A stretch of DNA of 47,470 bases from JAUXFK01 sp034189035 (lineage in GTDB: Bacteria > Desulfobacterota > UBA8473). Both the position numbers and the translations under genes were made by a program. Each line of letters begins with the position of its first letter. The stretch's first letter is position 1. Location of the stretch: positions 1 to 47,470 of the forward strand of contig JAXHVA010000028.1 of assembly GCA_034189035.1 (NCBI GenBank). Direction: 5' to 3'. This document shows positions 7,474-15,921 of this stretch, one piece after another. The notes under the pieces were generated by a model. The model saw only the letters and a list, made by a program, of their open reading frames with translations, did no database searches and had not been told where the DNA came from.

Positions 7474-9177
7474 ATGTTCGATAGATACAAGATCGATTCT
7501 TTAAAACTAAGGCAAAAGCAGTGGGAAAAAAACAGGGAAAGTAAAGCTCTGAAAAAGCTGGGAGAGAGGCAGGATGTATTTGAAACCCATTCCCAGATAC
7601 CTGTAAAACGCCTTTTTACCCCTAAAGATATTGAAGACTTCGATTATGAAAGGGATTTGGGGTTTCCCGGTGAGTTTCCCTTTACACGGGGAGTATATCC
7701 TGTCGGCTATAGAAGCCGTACTTGGCAGGCAAGGCAGGTATGTGGATTTGCAACCCCTGAAGAGACCAATAAGAGACTCAAATACCTCATAGAGATGGGA
7801 GAAACTGGGGTAACAGTGGTCTTTGATCTTCCCACAAACAATCATGCCATAGACTCCGACAGCCCTCTGGCAGAAGGTCAAGTAGGGATGAATGGATTGC
7901 CTGTAGATACATTGCAGGATATGGAGGATACATTCGATGGCATCGATATTATGAAATACCCGGTAACCCTTATTGCCAGGTGTCCTGTTCCTCTATTCAT
8001 GTTGATTGCCCTGGCAGAAAAAAGGGGGATAGAACTCTCAAAACTGAGAGGTACAAGTCAGCTCGACTTTTTAACCTCTTATGTTGCGAATAAGCAGGCA
8101 ATCTTCCCTGCACCAAAGGAGGCATTCAGATATTTTGTCGATATTATAGAATTCTTAGCCAGAAATATGCCCAACTGGAATCCAATGGCTATAGGAGGCT
8201 ACGCACATCGCGATTCCGGAACCGATGCAGTACAAGAGATGGCCTTTATGCTCTGCGGTGCTATCAGTTATACACAGGCATTTCTCGATAGAGGCTTAAA
8301 GTTGGAAGAATTTGCTCCAAAATTTACCTTCTTTATGGGATGCCATAACAATTTCTTTGAAGAGATAGCAAAGTTCAGGGCAACGAGAAAGCTCTGGGCA
8401 AGGATTATGAAAGAACGCTTTGGGGCTAAAGACCAAAGGACAATGCTTTTACGGCTTCATGTTCAGACAGACGGGAATACCCTGACAGCAGAGCAGGCAT
8501 TGAACAACATTGCCAGAGTGTCTATACAGAGCCTGGCTGCTCTTTTAGGCGGTGTGAGCTCACTCCATTCTGATTCCTATGATGAAGCGATATGCATACC
8601 AACAGAGGAGTCGGCAAGAATCTCACTGAGAACCCAGCAGATACTCCTGGAAGAAACAGGTGTTGCAGATACGATCGATCCTCTGGCCGGGTCTTACTAT
8701 GTGGAGTGGTTGACCAAACAGTTGGAGGAGAGGGCCTTAAAATTAATAGAAAAGATCGATGCCATGGGAGGTATGCCGGAAGCAATAGAAAGCGGCTGGC
8801 TCCAGCAGCAGATGGATGATTCTGTAAACCGCTACTGGGATGGAATAAGAAAAGGTGAAAGGACAGTCGTTGGCTTAAATAAATACAGGATCAAAGAAGA
8901 GATAAGGGTCAAGGCGTTTAAGGTCGATCCATCTTATGAGGAAAAACAGTTAGCTAGGCTAAAGAAGGTGAAGGAACAAAGGGACAATGATAAGGTGAGA
9001 TCGAGTTTGGAAAGGATCAGGGAAACGGTTCAACAGGAAGACAACATCATGCCTGTAAGTATTGAAGCAGTGAAATCCAATGCGACTCTGGAAGAGGTTA
9101 TGAATGCCCTATTCGGCGATAAAGTGAGGGCATATCGAGAGGTTATTCGAGCAAGGCACAGGCAGATAGCTGTTTAA
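7474..9177 (+). CDS. Acyl-CoA mutase large subunit A (methylmalonyl-CoA mutase family)
   Basis: 567 residues: the TIM-barrel large subunit of a B12-dependent acyl-CoA mutase without its own cobalamin domain. Family landmarks are RTWQARQVCGF (82-92), FDLPT, GTSQLDFL (193-200), GGVSSLHSDSYDEA and ETGVADTIDPLAGSYYVE. Compared with methylmalonyl-CoA mutase (P. shermanii numbering), Tyr89 is Val89, Gln197 is kept (Gln196), Arg207 is Asn206, Tyr243 is kept and the substrate-binding His244 is Ala244. Loss of Tyr89 and Arg207 argues against a succinyl/methylmalonyl substrate. The substitutions also differ from what I know of isobutyryl-CoA mutase (Phe, Gln) and 2-hydroxyisobutyryl-CoA mutase (Ile, Gln). 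A GGGAGGGGGG run just upstream sets the ATG. It pairs with the B12 subunit 23 bp downstream. Confidence 0.9.
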   Translation: MFDRYKIDSLKLRQKQWEKNRESKALKKLGERQDVFETHSQIPVKRLFTPKDIEDFDYERDLGFPGEFPFTRGVYPVGYRSRTWQARQVCGFATPEETNKRLKYLIEMGETGVTVVFDLPTNNHAIDSDSPLAEGQVGMNGLPVDTLQDMEDTFDGIDIMKYPVTLIARCPVPLFMLIALAEKRGIELSKLRGTSQLDFLTSYVANKQAIFPAPKEAFRYFVDIIEFLARNMPNWNPMAIGGYAHRDSGTDAVQEMAFMLCGAISYTQAFLDRGLKLEEFAPKFTFFMGCHNNFFEEIAKFRATRKLWARIMKERFGAKDQRTMLLRLHVQTDGNTLTAEQALNNIARVSIQSLAALLGGVSSLHSDSYDEAICIPTEESARISLRTQQILLEETGVADTIDPLAGSYYVEWLTKQLEERALKLIEKIDAMGGMPEAIESGWLQQQMDDSVNRYWDGIRKGERTVVGLNKYRIKEEIRVKAFKVDPSYEEKQLARLKKVKEQRDNDKVRSSLERIRETVQQEDNIMPVSIEAVKSNATLEEVMNALFGDKVRAYREVIRARHRQIAV

Positions 9178-9200
9178 TTCAACTTTAAGGTGAGTTTCCT

Positions 9201-9584
9201 ATGAAAAAAAAGAAAAGGATACTATTGGCCAAACCAGGCCTCGATGCCCATGATATGGGCATGAAACTGATTGCAAGGGCATTGAAAGATGCGGGAGCCG
9301 AAGTCGTATACGGAGGTATCTACGTTACCCCTGATGAGATTACGAAGATCGCTTTAGAAGAGGACGTAGATGTATTAGGTTTAAGTTTCCACTCATCCAC
9401 ACATCTGGTAGTGGTGCCAAAGATCATGAAGCGCTTAAAAGAGAAAGGCGGGGATGACCTCACAGTTTTTGTTGGAGGTTGTATCCCCCTTGAAGATATC
9501 ATAGAGTTGAAGAATATGGGGGTGACCGATGTATTTCCATCCGGGAGTTCCTTAGATGATATCATTGATTTTATGATTCAATAA
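9201..9584 (+). CDS. Acyl-CoA mutase small subunit, B12-binding
   Basis: A 127-residue stand-alone cobalamin-binding domain. The DxHxxG motif is Asp15-Ala-His17-Asp-Met-Gly20, His17 being the lower cobalt ligand; Ser62 and the VGG at 91-93 line the nucleotide-tail pocket as in methylmalonyl-CoA mutase. The basic N-terminus and the closing GSSLDDIIDFM are typical of small subunits such as HcmB. AAGGTGAG precedes the ATG by seven bases. It lies between two large-subunit genes, so one small subunit may serve both, or all three may form one complex. No MeaB-type GTPase chaperone or methylmalonyl-CoA epimerase gene is in the window. Confidence 0.93.
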   Translation: MKKKKRILLAKPGLDAHDMGMKLIARALKDAGAEVVYGGIYVTPDEITKIALEEDVDVLGLSFHSSTHLVVVPKIMKRLKEKGGDDLTVFVGGCIPLEDIIELKNMGVTDVFPSGSSLDDIIDFMIQ

Positions 9585-9656
9585 AAAACCGAATAGGTGT
9601 GGCTATTGCACAAACAATGGGCATTCACGGGTAAGTAGAGTTGGAGGTTAAGTGAA

Positions 9657-11345
9657 ATGGGGGAATCGGTTACAACTGGAAAAAAAGATGAAACAAAGGC
9701 CGATGGATTGATGGAGGCATATTTTGAGAAGCCAAAGAGATTGACCACATGGTCGGGATTTCCTTTAAAAGATATCTATACCCCTGCAGATTCAAAGGGA
9801 ATCGACTATGAAAGAGACCTGGCCAATGCCGGAGAATATCCTTATACGCGGGGAATCCATTCAAACATGTACAGAGGCAGATACTGGACCATACGTGAGG
9901 GGAGCGGATACGCAAGGGCTACAGATACAAACAAGAGGTTGAAGTTTCTGGCAAGCCAGGGAGTGGGTGGTTTCAGTATATTCAGAGATCTCCCCACTGT
10001 CTGGGGGATCGATGCAGACCACCCGATGGCTGAGGGAGAGGTGGGAGTAAGCGGAGTAAACCTTACCTCATTGAAGGATATGGAAGAACTCTTAGATGGC
10101 ATATCACTTGGCAAGGTCAGTGTAGCCCTCCTTTGCGCCTCTTGCCTTGCCCCTGTTGTATTTTCTCAGTACATAACCGTGGCACAAAAAAGAAGGATAG
10201 ATATTGCAAAACTAAGAGGAACGATCGCAAATGATCCTTTGCATTCCCGTTATTGTTATGGTAAGCTGAGCAACCCGATTGACCTCAGCATTAAACTGGC
10301 TGTGGATATAATAGAATTTTGTACGAAGAACATGCCTCTTTGGAACACCAACTCAGTAAATGCCTATGATATGCGAGAGACCGGTATAGATGCCCCCCAG
10401 GAAATTGCTTTTGGGTTTGGGATTGCTATGGAATATATAAGAAAAGCGATAGATCGAGGGCTCGATGTCGATGATTTTGCAAGCCGGATATCTTTCTATT
10501 TCTCAGCAGGCATAGACTTCTTTGAAGAGGTTTCCAAACTGAGGGCTGGAAGACGATTATGGGCGAAGATTATGAAAGAACGATTTAAGGCAAAAAAACC
10601 GAATTCATGGAAGTTCAGGTTTGGTGTTCATACTGCAGGCTCTTCCCTGGTGCAAAACCAACCTTTGAATAATATCATTCGGATCTCTATTGAGGCCTTG
10701 GTCGCTGTATTGGGTGGAGTCCAATCCCTGCACTGTTGTTCCTATGATGAGCCGATCGCTCTTCCTTCTGAAGAATCCCAACGGATCGCTGTAAGGACCC
10801 AACAGATCCTTGCATATGAGACCGGTGTTTCAAATACTGTAGATCCCCTCGGCGGATCGTATTTTGTTGAAAGTCTTACAAATACGATTGAAGAAAGGGC
10901 AATAGCGCTCATAGATGAGATAGATAAATTGGGTGGCATGGCAGAGGCCATGAGAAAAGAATGGATCGATGAAAAGATAGATGAAGCTGCATTTCAATTA
11001 CAAAAGGAGATTGATAGTAAGGAACGCCTCGTTGTGGGAGTGAATACACTATCAACCCAGCAAGAGGATGAATCCCCAAGGGAGTTACACAGTATCCCTC
11101 CTGAAACAGAAGAAAAACAGATTGCAAATGTAAAACGACTGAAAGAGACACGGGATGCAAATCAAGTAAAACGGGCTATAATAAACCTCAAAGAAAAGGC
11201 GAAATTGGGAGAAAAGGAAAATCTCATCCCTCATATAATGGAGGCATTAAAGGCATACGCAACAATAGGGGAGATACAGGGAACCATACGGGAAGTCTAT
11301 GGATTGAGCTATGATCCTTTTAATATACTTACCTCTCCGTATTGA
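9657..11345 (+). CDS. Acyl-CoA mutase large subunit B, active-site residues replaced
   Basis: 562 residues, the same family as subunit A but clearly divergent. Family marks are RYWTIREGSGY (75-85), RDLPT, GTIANDPL (188-195), GGVQSLHCCSYDE and ETGVSNTVDPLGGSYFVE. Of the residues that contact substrate in methylmalonyl-CoA mutase, Tyr89 is Gly82, Gln197 is Ala191, Arg207 is Tyr201 and His244 is Asp238; only Tyr243 (Tyr237) survives. It is therefore either a non-catalytic partner, as the beta chain of the Propionibacterium enzyme is, or a mutase for a very different substrate. GGAGG nine bases before the ATG supports this start. It is the last gene of the mutase operon, 72 bp after the B12 subunit. 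Confidence 0.9.
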   Translation: MGESVTTGKKDETKADGLMEAYFEKPKRLTTWSGFPLKDIYTPADSKGIDYERDLANAGEYPYTRGIHSNMYRGRYWTIREGSGYARATDTNKRLKFLASQGVGGFSIFRDLPTVWGIDADHPMAEGEVGVSGVNLTSLKDMEELLDGISLGKVSVALLCASCLAPVVFSQYITVAQKRRIDIAKLRGTIANDPLHSRYCYGKLSNPIDLSIKLAVDIIEFCTKNMPLWNTNSVNAYDMRETGIDAPQEIAFGFGIAMEYIRKAIDRGLDVDDFASRISFYFSAGIDFFEEVSKLRAGRRLWAKIMKERFKAKKPNSWKFRFGVHTAGSSLVQNQPLNNIIRISIEALVAVLGGVQSLHCCSYDEPIALPSEESQRIAVRTQQILAYETGVSNTVDPLGGSYFVESLTNTIEERAIALIDEIDKLGGMAEAMRKEWIDEKIDEAAFQLQKEIDSKERLVVGVNTLSTQQEDESPRELHSIPPETEEKQIANVKRLKETRDANQVKRAIINLKEKAKLGEKENLIPHIMEALKAYATIGEIQGTIREVYGLSYDPFNILTSPY

Positions 11346-11397
11346 TTGTTTCAATAATACAATATATCATTTTAGCGCTATGAAATAGAAAACTATC

Positions 11398-11615
11398 AGC
11401 AAGCAAGAAGCGATGGTCAAATTTTAATGCGTGCAGTTGTCTGAGCGTCTTAGTGAGCGTTAAGAAAGCACATAGGATAACCTCACATTTTATATCTGAA
11501 ATAAGTTATAATGGAGATACTTAATTAATTGGATGTGATATACTGTTCTTTGTTTACGCTCACTTGAATGGGAGTTTTACACGGATTAAAATTTGATCGC
11601 CGCTCCTTGCAGCTC
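11398..11615. repeat. Intergenic palindromic repeat, copy A (with extra centre)
   Basis: The left arm (about 11398-11470) contains TCAAATTTTAAT at 11417-11428; the right arm (about 11551-11615) contains the inverse ATTAAAATTTGA at 11585-11596. Both arms match the elements at 30112-30234 and 42940-43045, including an AGTTGTyTGAG segment and a GTTAAGAAAG segment. This copy has about 89 bp more between the cores than the other two. It fills most of the gap between the mutase operon and the acyl-CoA dehydrogenase gene and contains no frame. Confidence 0.7.
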
Positions 11616-11671
11616 TTTTCAAAAAACTAAACTGTTACAATGTAATTCAATCCATTCCAGTAAGGTTTTTT

Positions 11672-12823
11672 ATGCGTCTCGAATTCAATGAAGAGCAGGA
11701 TCTCTTAAGAAAAAGTGTAAAAAAGATGGCAAAGGAGAGGATCACCCCCCGTTCAACGGAGATTGACGTGAAAGATGAATTTCCCTGGGATATCGCTGAT
11801 TTCCTCAGGGAACAGGGAATCCTCAATATGGCAGTTCCGGAAGAATACGGCGGGTCTGGCAGTGGCATTGTTACGCTTTGCACTGTAGCCGAAGAGATTG
11901 CCAAAGCGTCGCTTTCTGTTTCAACCCTGTTTATGGTTCAGACCATAGGGGGTGTCCTGGTTATGAAGGCTGCAGGCACAAAAGAACAGAAAGATTGGTA
12001 TTTCCCACAGATCATCGAAGGAAAGAAATTGGGATGCCTCTGTGTTACAGAGCCGGAAGCCGGTTCAGATGTGGCCTCTATGAAAACCAGGGCAAAACGA
12101 AACGGTGATGACTATCTCATAAATGGAACGAAATGCTTTATCTCTCTTGGAGGTGTCGCAGAGTTTTTTTCCCTGTTTGCCGTTACTAATCCAGAAGCCA
12201 GACACAGAGGAATATCCGCCTTTATCGTAGAAAAAAACACACCGGGATTCTCAATAGGCAAGAATGAAAATATGATGGGACAAAGGGGCACCGCAATGAC
12301 AGAGCTGATATTTGAGGATGCTTCCGTGCCGGAGAGGAATCGACTGGGGCCTGAGGGGCAAGGCTTTCGGATTGTAGTTGGCGTATTCAATCAGGCCAGA
12401 GTACTAATCGCTGTTGAGGCAATAGGAGTCGCACAGAGTTCCTTTGACTATTCATTTAAATATGCCAAAGAAAGGATCTGCTTTGGAAAACCCCTGACTG
12501 AGTTCCAGGGGATTCAGTTCCAATTCGCGGAGATCATAACGAAGATAGAGGCTGCCAAGTGTATCGTGTATAAGGCTGCCCATATGATCGACCAGGAATC
12601 AGAGCCTGAAAAGATACCCAGATTTGCAGCAATGGCCAAGTACTTTTCAACAAAGGTTGCAATGGAGGTAACCACAGAGGCTGTTGAAATTCTCGGTGGC
12701 CACGGTTATACGAAGGATCATCCATTAGAAAGGATGATGAGAGATGCAAAAGGGATTCAGATATATGAAGGGCCCAGTAATATTCAAAAGATGATCATTG
12801 CCAGATCTCTTCTAAAATCATAA
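11672..12823 (+). CDS. Acyl-CoA dehydrogenase
   Basis: 383 residues, the normal length for a short/medium-chain acyl-CoA dehydrogenase. The three-domain layout is complete: N-terminal helices, the beta domain with CVTEPEAGSDVASMKTRA, and the C-terminal helical domain with VEILGGHGYTKDHPLER. The catalytic base is Glu366 in QIYEGPSNIQ, and the FAD-site RDAKGIQIYEG is intact. It should introduce the alpha-beta double bond into an acyl-CoA and pass electrons to ETF, neither subunit of which is nearby. It follows the mutase operon in the same direction after 326 bp that contain a repeat, so it may have its own promoter. A branched acyl-CoA substrate made by the mutase is plausible but unproven. 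Confidence 0.92.
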   Translation: MRLEFNEEQDLLRKSVKKMAKERITPRSTEIDVKDEFPWDIADFLREQGILNMAVPEEYGGSGSGIVTLCTVAEEIAKASLSVSTLFMVQTIGGVLVMKAAGTKEQKDWYFPQIIEGKKLGCLCVTEPEAGSDVASMKTRAKRNGDDYLINGTKCFISLGGVAEFFSLFAVTNPEARHRGISAFIVEKNTPGFSIGKNENMMGQRGTAMTELIFEDASVPERNRLGPEGQGFRIVVGVFNQARVLIAVEAIGVAQSSFDYSFKYAKERICFGKPLTEFQGIQFQFAEIITKIEAAKCIVYKAAHMIDQESEPEKIPRFAAMAKYFSTKVAMEVTTEAVEILGGHGYTKDHPLERMMRDAKGIQIYEGPSNIQKMIIARSLLKS

Positions 12824-12856
12824 CAAACCAGGGGGGGGGAGGGGGTGATTGAATAG

Positions 12857-13465
12857 TTGTTACATCAATATAAATTGGGAATCATAATCCTGCTTGTCCT
12901 TATCCTGCCTCTTTTTATCTCTGATGCAAGAGTCTTTGGCAAACAAAGTTCAAAAAGTGTAAAAAGCCTGTCAGAGAAAGTCAAAAAATTAGAAGAGGAT
13001 ATCAAAGGTATCGATAAATGGCTTCAAATAATCAATGGAGACCATGAAGGTCTATCGGGGAATATGAATCATATAAGAAAAAGCATTGAGGAGGTATCCG
13101 AAGAGGTTAAAAGATTGGATAACTGGATCGAAGAGTTAACCGCTAAAAACAAAAGTCTTGTAATGGTTGTGAAAAACCTCAATAGAAAGGTCAACAAACT
13201 CACTCAAGACAATACAGATATCGATATTGATAAGGATGCCTTTATTATGGAAAATGCTGAAGAAATCGATGGAGACCATGAAGGTCTATCGAGGAATATG
13301 AATCATATAAGAAAAAGCATTGAGGAGGTATCCGAAGAGGTTAAAAGATTGGATAACTGGATCGAAGAGTTAACCGTTGGATACAAGGCTCTTGTAATAA
13401 TTGTAAAAAACCTCAATAGAAAGGTCAACAAACTCACTCAAGACAATACAGATATCGATATTTGA
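12857..13465 (+). CDS. Secreted coiled-coil protein with an in-frame tandem duplication
   Basis: Begins at TTG behind a long GGAGGGGGTG Shine-Dalgarno. A signal peptide (LGIIILLVLILPLF, then SDARVFG) is followed by heptad-like charged helices. Bases 13031-13264 are repeated almost exactly at 13265-13499 (period 234 bp, 78 codons), so GDHEGLS, IRKSIEEVSEEVKRLDNW and LNRKVNKLTQDN each occur twice. In the second copy one extra T (TTT at 13461-13463 against TT) creates a TGA, ending the protein at DIDI. Without it the frame would continue DKDAFIMENAEDN and stop at the TAA at 13503. The function is unknown; it is probably a periplasmic structural or scaffold protein. Confidence 0.75.
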   Translation: MLHQYKLGIIILLVLILPLFISDARVFGKQSSKSVKSLSEKVKKLEEDIKGIDKWLQIINGDHEGLSGNMNHIRKSIEEVSEEVKRLDNWIEELTAKNKSLVMVVKNLNRKVNKLTQDNTDIDIDKDAFIMENAEEIDGDHEGLSRNMNHIRKSIEEVSEEVKRLDNWIEELTVGYKALVIIVKNLNRKVNKLTQDNTDIDI

Positions 13466-13499
13466 TAAGGATGCCTTTATTATGGAAAATGCTGAAGAC
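13031..13499 (+). repeat. 234-bp direct tandem duplication inside the coiled-coil gene
   Basis: Copy 1 is 13031-13264 and copy 2 is 13265-13499, differing by a handful of substitutions and one inserted T. The most visible differences are at GGATACAAGGCT against AAAAACAAAAGT and at TCGAGGAAT against TCGGGGAAT. The length is a multiple of three, so the reading frame survived the duplication itself. Confidence 0.9.
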
Positions 13500-13550
13500 A
13501 ATTAAATGAAAAGCTATCCTAAATGAATAAGAAAGGATTCTCTTAGCGTT

Positions 13551-14837
13551 TTGTTTCTTTCATATAACACATCCATCCAGTACCTTTACAGCCTTCAGGC
13601 CTCTGGGATAAAGCTGGGACTCAGTAATATAACGAGACTCTTAGACCTCTTAGATAACCCTCAAAGAAAGCTAAAGATTATCCATATTGGTGGCACTAAT
13701 GGTAAAGGCTCTACTGCTGCTATCATCTCTTCAATAATGGACAGTGCCGGGTTTAAAGTCGGTCTATACACCTCTCCTCATCTGATTCGTTTTACCGAAA
13801 GGATCAAGGTAAACAACCGGGAGATACCGGAGAGAAGGGTTGCTGAATTGACGGACTTCATCTATAAGAGGATTGAGAATACTGACATTGTCCACAATAT
13901 TACATTCTTTGAGTTTACAACAGCAATCGCATTACTTTATCTTTTAGAACAAGAAGTCGATATTGCCATCCTCGAAGTCGGGTTGGGGGGGAGGTTCGAT
14001 TCTACTAATGTTGTAAGCCCATTGCTATCTATTATTACGAATGTATCTTTAGACCATCAGCAATACCTCGGTAATACGATTCGAAAAATCGCTTTTGAAA
14101 AGGCTGGGATCATAAAGGAGGATATTCCTGTAATCACAGCAGTAACCCAGCCCTCTGCCCTTACCTGTATCAAGGAAAAATGTATGGATCTTAAGGCAGC
14201 ACTCTACAGGGTCGGTACAGACATGAGAGCAAGAAGACTACGTAATGGGGGATTCAATTACTACGGGATTAAAGATACATTCTGCGCTTTAAGGTTACCT
14301 CTTAAAGGAAAGCATCAGATAACCAATGCAGTTATTGCTTTAGGAGCTATAGAGGTATTGAAAGAAAATGGTTACAAGATAAGTGATGAATCAGTCTATC
14401 ATGGACTAGAGAATGCATACTGGCCAGGCAGGATGGAGGTTATTGGAAAAGATCCCCTTGTAATTTTGGATTGTGCCCATAATCCAGCTGGGGCAAAAGC
14501 ACTCAAGGATGCAATACAAGATGGGATTTTCTCATTTCAAAAATTAATCCTGGTTATGGGAATAATGCTGGATAAAGACTTCAAATCAATCCTTTTACGA
14601 CTCGTTCCTTTAGCACACAGGGTCATACTCACAGAGCCAAAAATGGACAGGACTGCCTCCTCACAAATCCTCTATAAAGTGATAAAAAAGTACCGCAAAG
14701 AGACCTATCTTATCCAGGATGTAAAAGAAGCTGTAACCTTTGCGATATCATTGGCACAAAGAGAAGATATGGTCTTAATAACAGGTTCAATCTTTACAGT
14801 TGGTGAAGCAAGGGAACTCTTTGTACTTGATAGTTAA
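13551..14837 (+). CDS. folC: Folylpolyglutamate synthase / dihydrofolate synthase
   Basis: 428 residues, the normal FolC length. It adds glutamate to dihydropteroate and to tetrahydrofolates using ATP. The P-loop is HIGGTNGKGSTAAI, followed by GLYTSPHLIRFTERI, the Mg-binding EVGLGGRFDSTN and the ligase hinge WPGRMEVI followed by DCAHNPAG. A TTG start at 13551 is favoured because an AAAGGA lies about 15 bases upstream and the next in-frame starts would cut conserved N-terminal sequence. No accD or other folate gene is adjacent. It converges on the cytidylate-kinase-like gene. Confidence 0.92.
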   Translation: MFLSYNTSIQYLYSLQASGIKLGLSNITRLLDLLDNPQRKLKIIHIGGTNGKGSTAAIISSIMDSAGFKVGLYTSPHLIRFTERIKVNNREIPERRVAELTDFIYKRIENTDIVHNITFFEFTTAIALLYLLEQEVDIAILEVGLGGRFDSTNVVSPLLSIITNVSLDHQQYLGNTIRKIAFEKAGIIKEDIPVITAVTQPSALTCIKEKCMDLKAALYRVGTDMRARRLRNGGFNYYGIKDTFCALRLPLKGKHQITNAVIALGAIEVLKENGYKISDESVYHGLENAYWPGRMEVIGKDPLVILDCAHNPAGAKALKDAIQDGIFSFQKLILVMGIMLDKDFKSILLRLVPLAHRVILTEPKMDRTASSQILYKVIKKYRKETYLIQDVKEAVTFAISLAQREDMVLITGSIFTVGEARELFVLDS

Positions 14838-14887
14838 ATAAATTTCCCGATTTATTCGCACTATCACCCGCATAGGGTATTTGTGGG

Positions 14888-14920
14888 CAATATAAATTTG
14901 TATTGTCTCTTTTGCAAGAG
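14888..14920. terminator. Palindromes between convergent genes, possible bidirectional terminator
   Basis: An 18-bp near-perfect palindrome CAATATAAATTTGTATTG (14888-14905) is followed by a small hairpin CTCTT-TTGC-AAGAG (14907-14920) between two convergent genes. There is no long T-run on either side, so termination is only likely from position. Confidence 0.3.
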
Positions 14921-14928
14921 CACTACCT

Positions 14929-15639
14929 TTATACATACCCTTTCAACTTAAGGCTATATATAATTGTATCTGCAATTTCATTCGGAGAATAAAGGGAGTT
15001 GTTGAATATTATATGAAAGTTTTTGGGATCATGTATTGACTTCAGCGTGTACCTCTCAATGAATGCTTCTCTTTGTTTTTCCATTTCCTTTACATGCTTT
15101 TCTGCTTCATCTTTCGAAATCTCCATCTCCCTTCTGATTTTTTCAACACGAAATTCAAAGGGTGCAATGAGACGGACATGAAATCCAGCTTTAACATTCT
15201 TTGTAATGATGCAACCACCCCGCCCAATCAGGATCGCATGACCCTTTTCAGCCAAACCTATCAATGCCTGGGTAAGATACTGGAAGATCTTATACTCATT
15301 TGGCCTTTTAAAGAATATATGATCCATGTACTGCTGCATAAGTGAACGCTGATTTTCGCCGAGCGAATTCGCCAATTCTTCAGAAAGTTGGTGTTCTTCA
15401 GCTATTTTCCTGACAACTTCTTTATCAAAAATACCCCAAGGATATTCTTTATCTGTTATTCTGTTCAGTTTATCCTGCAAGATCTCGCTTACTTCATAAC
15501 CGTGACAACCGTATTCTCTCGAAATTGTGATAAAAGGCAATTCTTTTGCCCCTTTTCGCATCATCCACTGCTCCTGTGTCCTCATATACAACTGATGAGA
15601 TAGTTGCGCTTCAATTCGTGCCTTGTGTTTAGAAACCAT
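14929..15639 (-). CDS. Cytidylate-kinase-like family protein
   Basis: 236 residues from an ATG with GGAGG five bases upstream; longer in-frame extensions would run through the tRNA-Arg gene and are rejected. The P-loop-like ITISREYGCHGYEVSEIL and the later IGRGGCII are those of the cytidylate kinase-like family (Cytidylate_kin2), common in anaerobic bacteria. The C-terminal half has a charged REMEISKDEAEKHVKEMEKQ helix and a final PNEIADTIIYSLKL. The substrate is unknown; this family is distinct from the housekeeping Cmk. It is the last gene of the minus-strand cluster and follows the tRNAs directly. Confidence 0.8.
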   Translation of the reverse strand: MVSKHKARIEAQLSHQLYMRTQEQWMMRKGAKELPFITISREYGCHGYEVSEILQDKLNRITDKEYPWGIFDKEVVRKIAEEHQLSEELANSLGENQRSLMQQYMDHIFFKRPNEYKIFQYLTQALIGLAEKGHAILIGRGGCIITKNVKAGFHVRLIAPFEFRVEKIRREMEISKDEAEKHVKEMEKQREAFIERYTLKSIHDPKNFHIIFNNSLYSPNEIADTIIYSLKLKGYV

Positions 15640-15658
15640 TAAATCCTCCATGAAGTTC

Positions 15659-15735
15659 TGGTACGCCCAGCAGGATTCGAACCTGCGACCTACGGATTCG
15701 TAGTCCGTTGCTCTATCCATCTGAGCTATGGGCGC
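15659..15735 (-). tRNA. tRNA-Arg (anticodon ACG)
   Basis: A complete 77-nt cloverleaf: acceptor GCGCCCA paired with TGGGCGT, D-arm GCTC/GAGC, anticodon stem ACGGA/TCCGT with loop CTACGAA (anticodon ACG, presumably modified to ICG), T-loop TTCGAAT, discriminator A and encoded CCA. Confidence 0.95.
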
Positions 15736-15737
15736 AC

Positions 15738-15830
15738 TGGCGGAGAGAGAGGGATTCGAACCCTCGGTGAAGTTTTAACCCCACACTCGCTTAGCAGGCG
15801 AGCGCCTTAAGCCAACTCGGCCATCTCTCC
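15738..15830 (-). tRNA. tRNA-Ser (anticodon GCU)
   Basis: A 93-nt class II tRNA with a long variable arm. Acceptor GGAGAGA/TCTCTCC, anticodon stem CTCGC/GCGAG with loop CTGCTAA, T-loop TTCGAAT and encoded CCA. It begins two bases upstream of the tRNA-Arg 5' end. Confidence 0.95.
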
Positions 15831-15921
15831 GTAAAATATCTCAAATACTGTAACTGTTTTGTCGTATTTTGATATGGCAAAACAGTTACTAAACATTTTA
15901 TTCTATCTCTTTGATGTGATA

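Noticed and set aside
15640..15720. N-terminal extension of the cytidylate-kinase-like protein
   Set aside because: The extension is the tRNA-Arg gene read in frame; a strong GGAGG supports the internal ATG at 15639.
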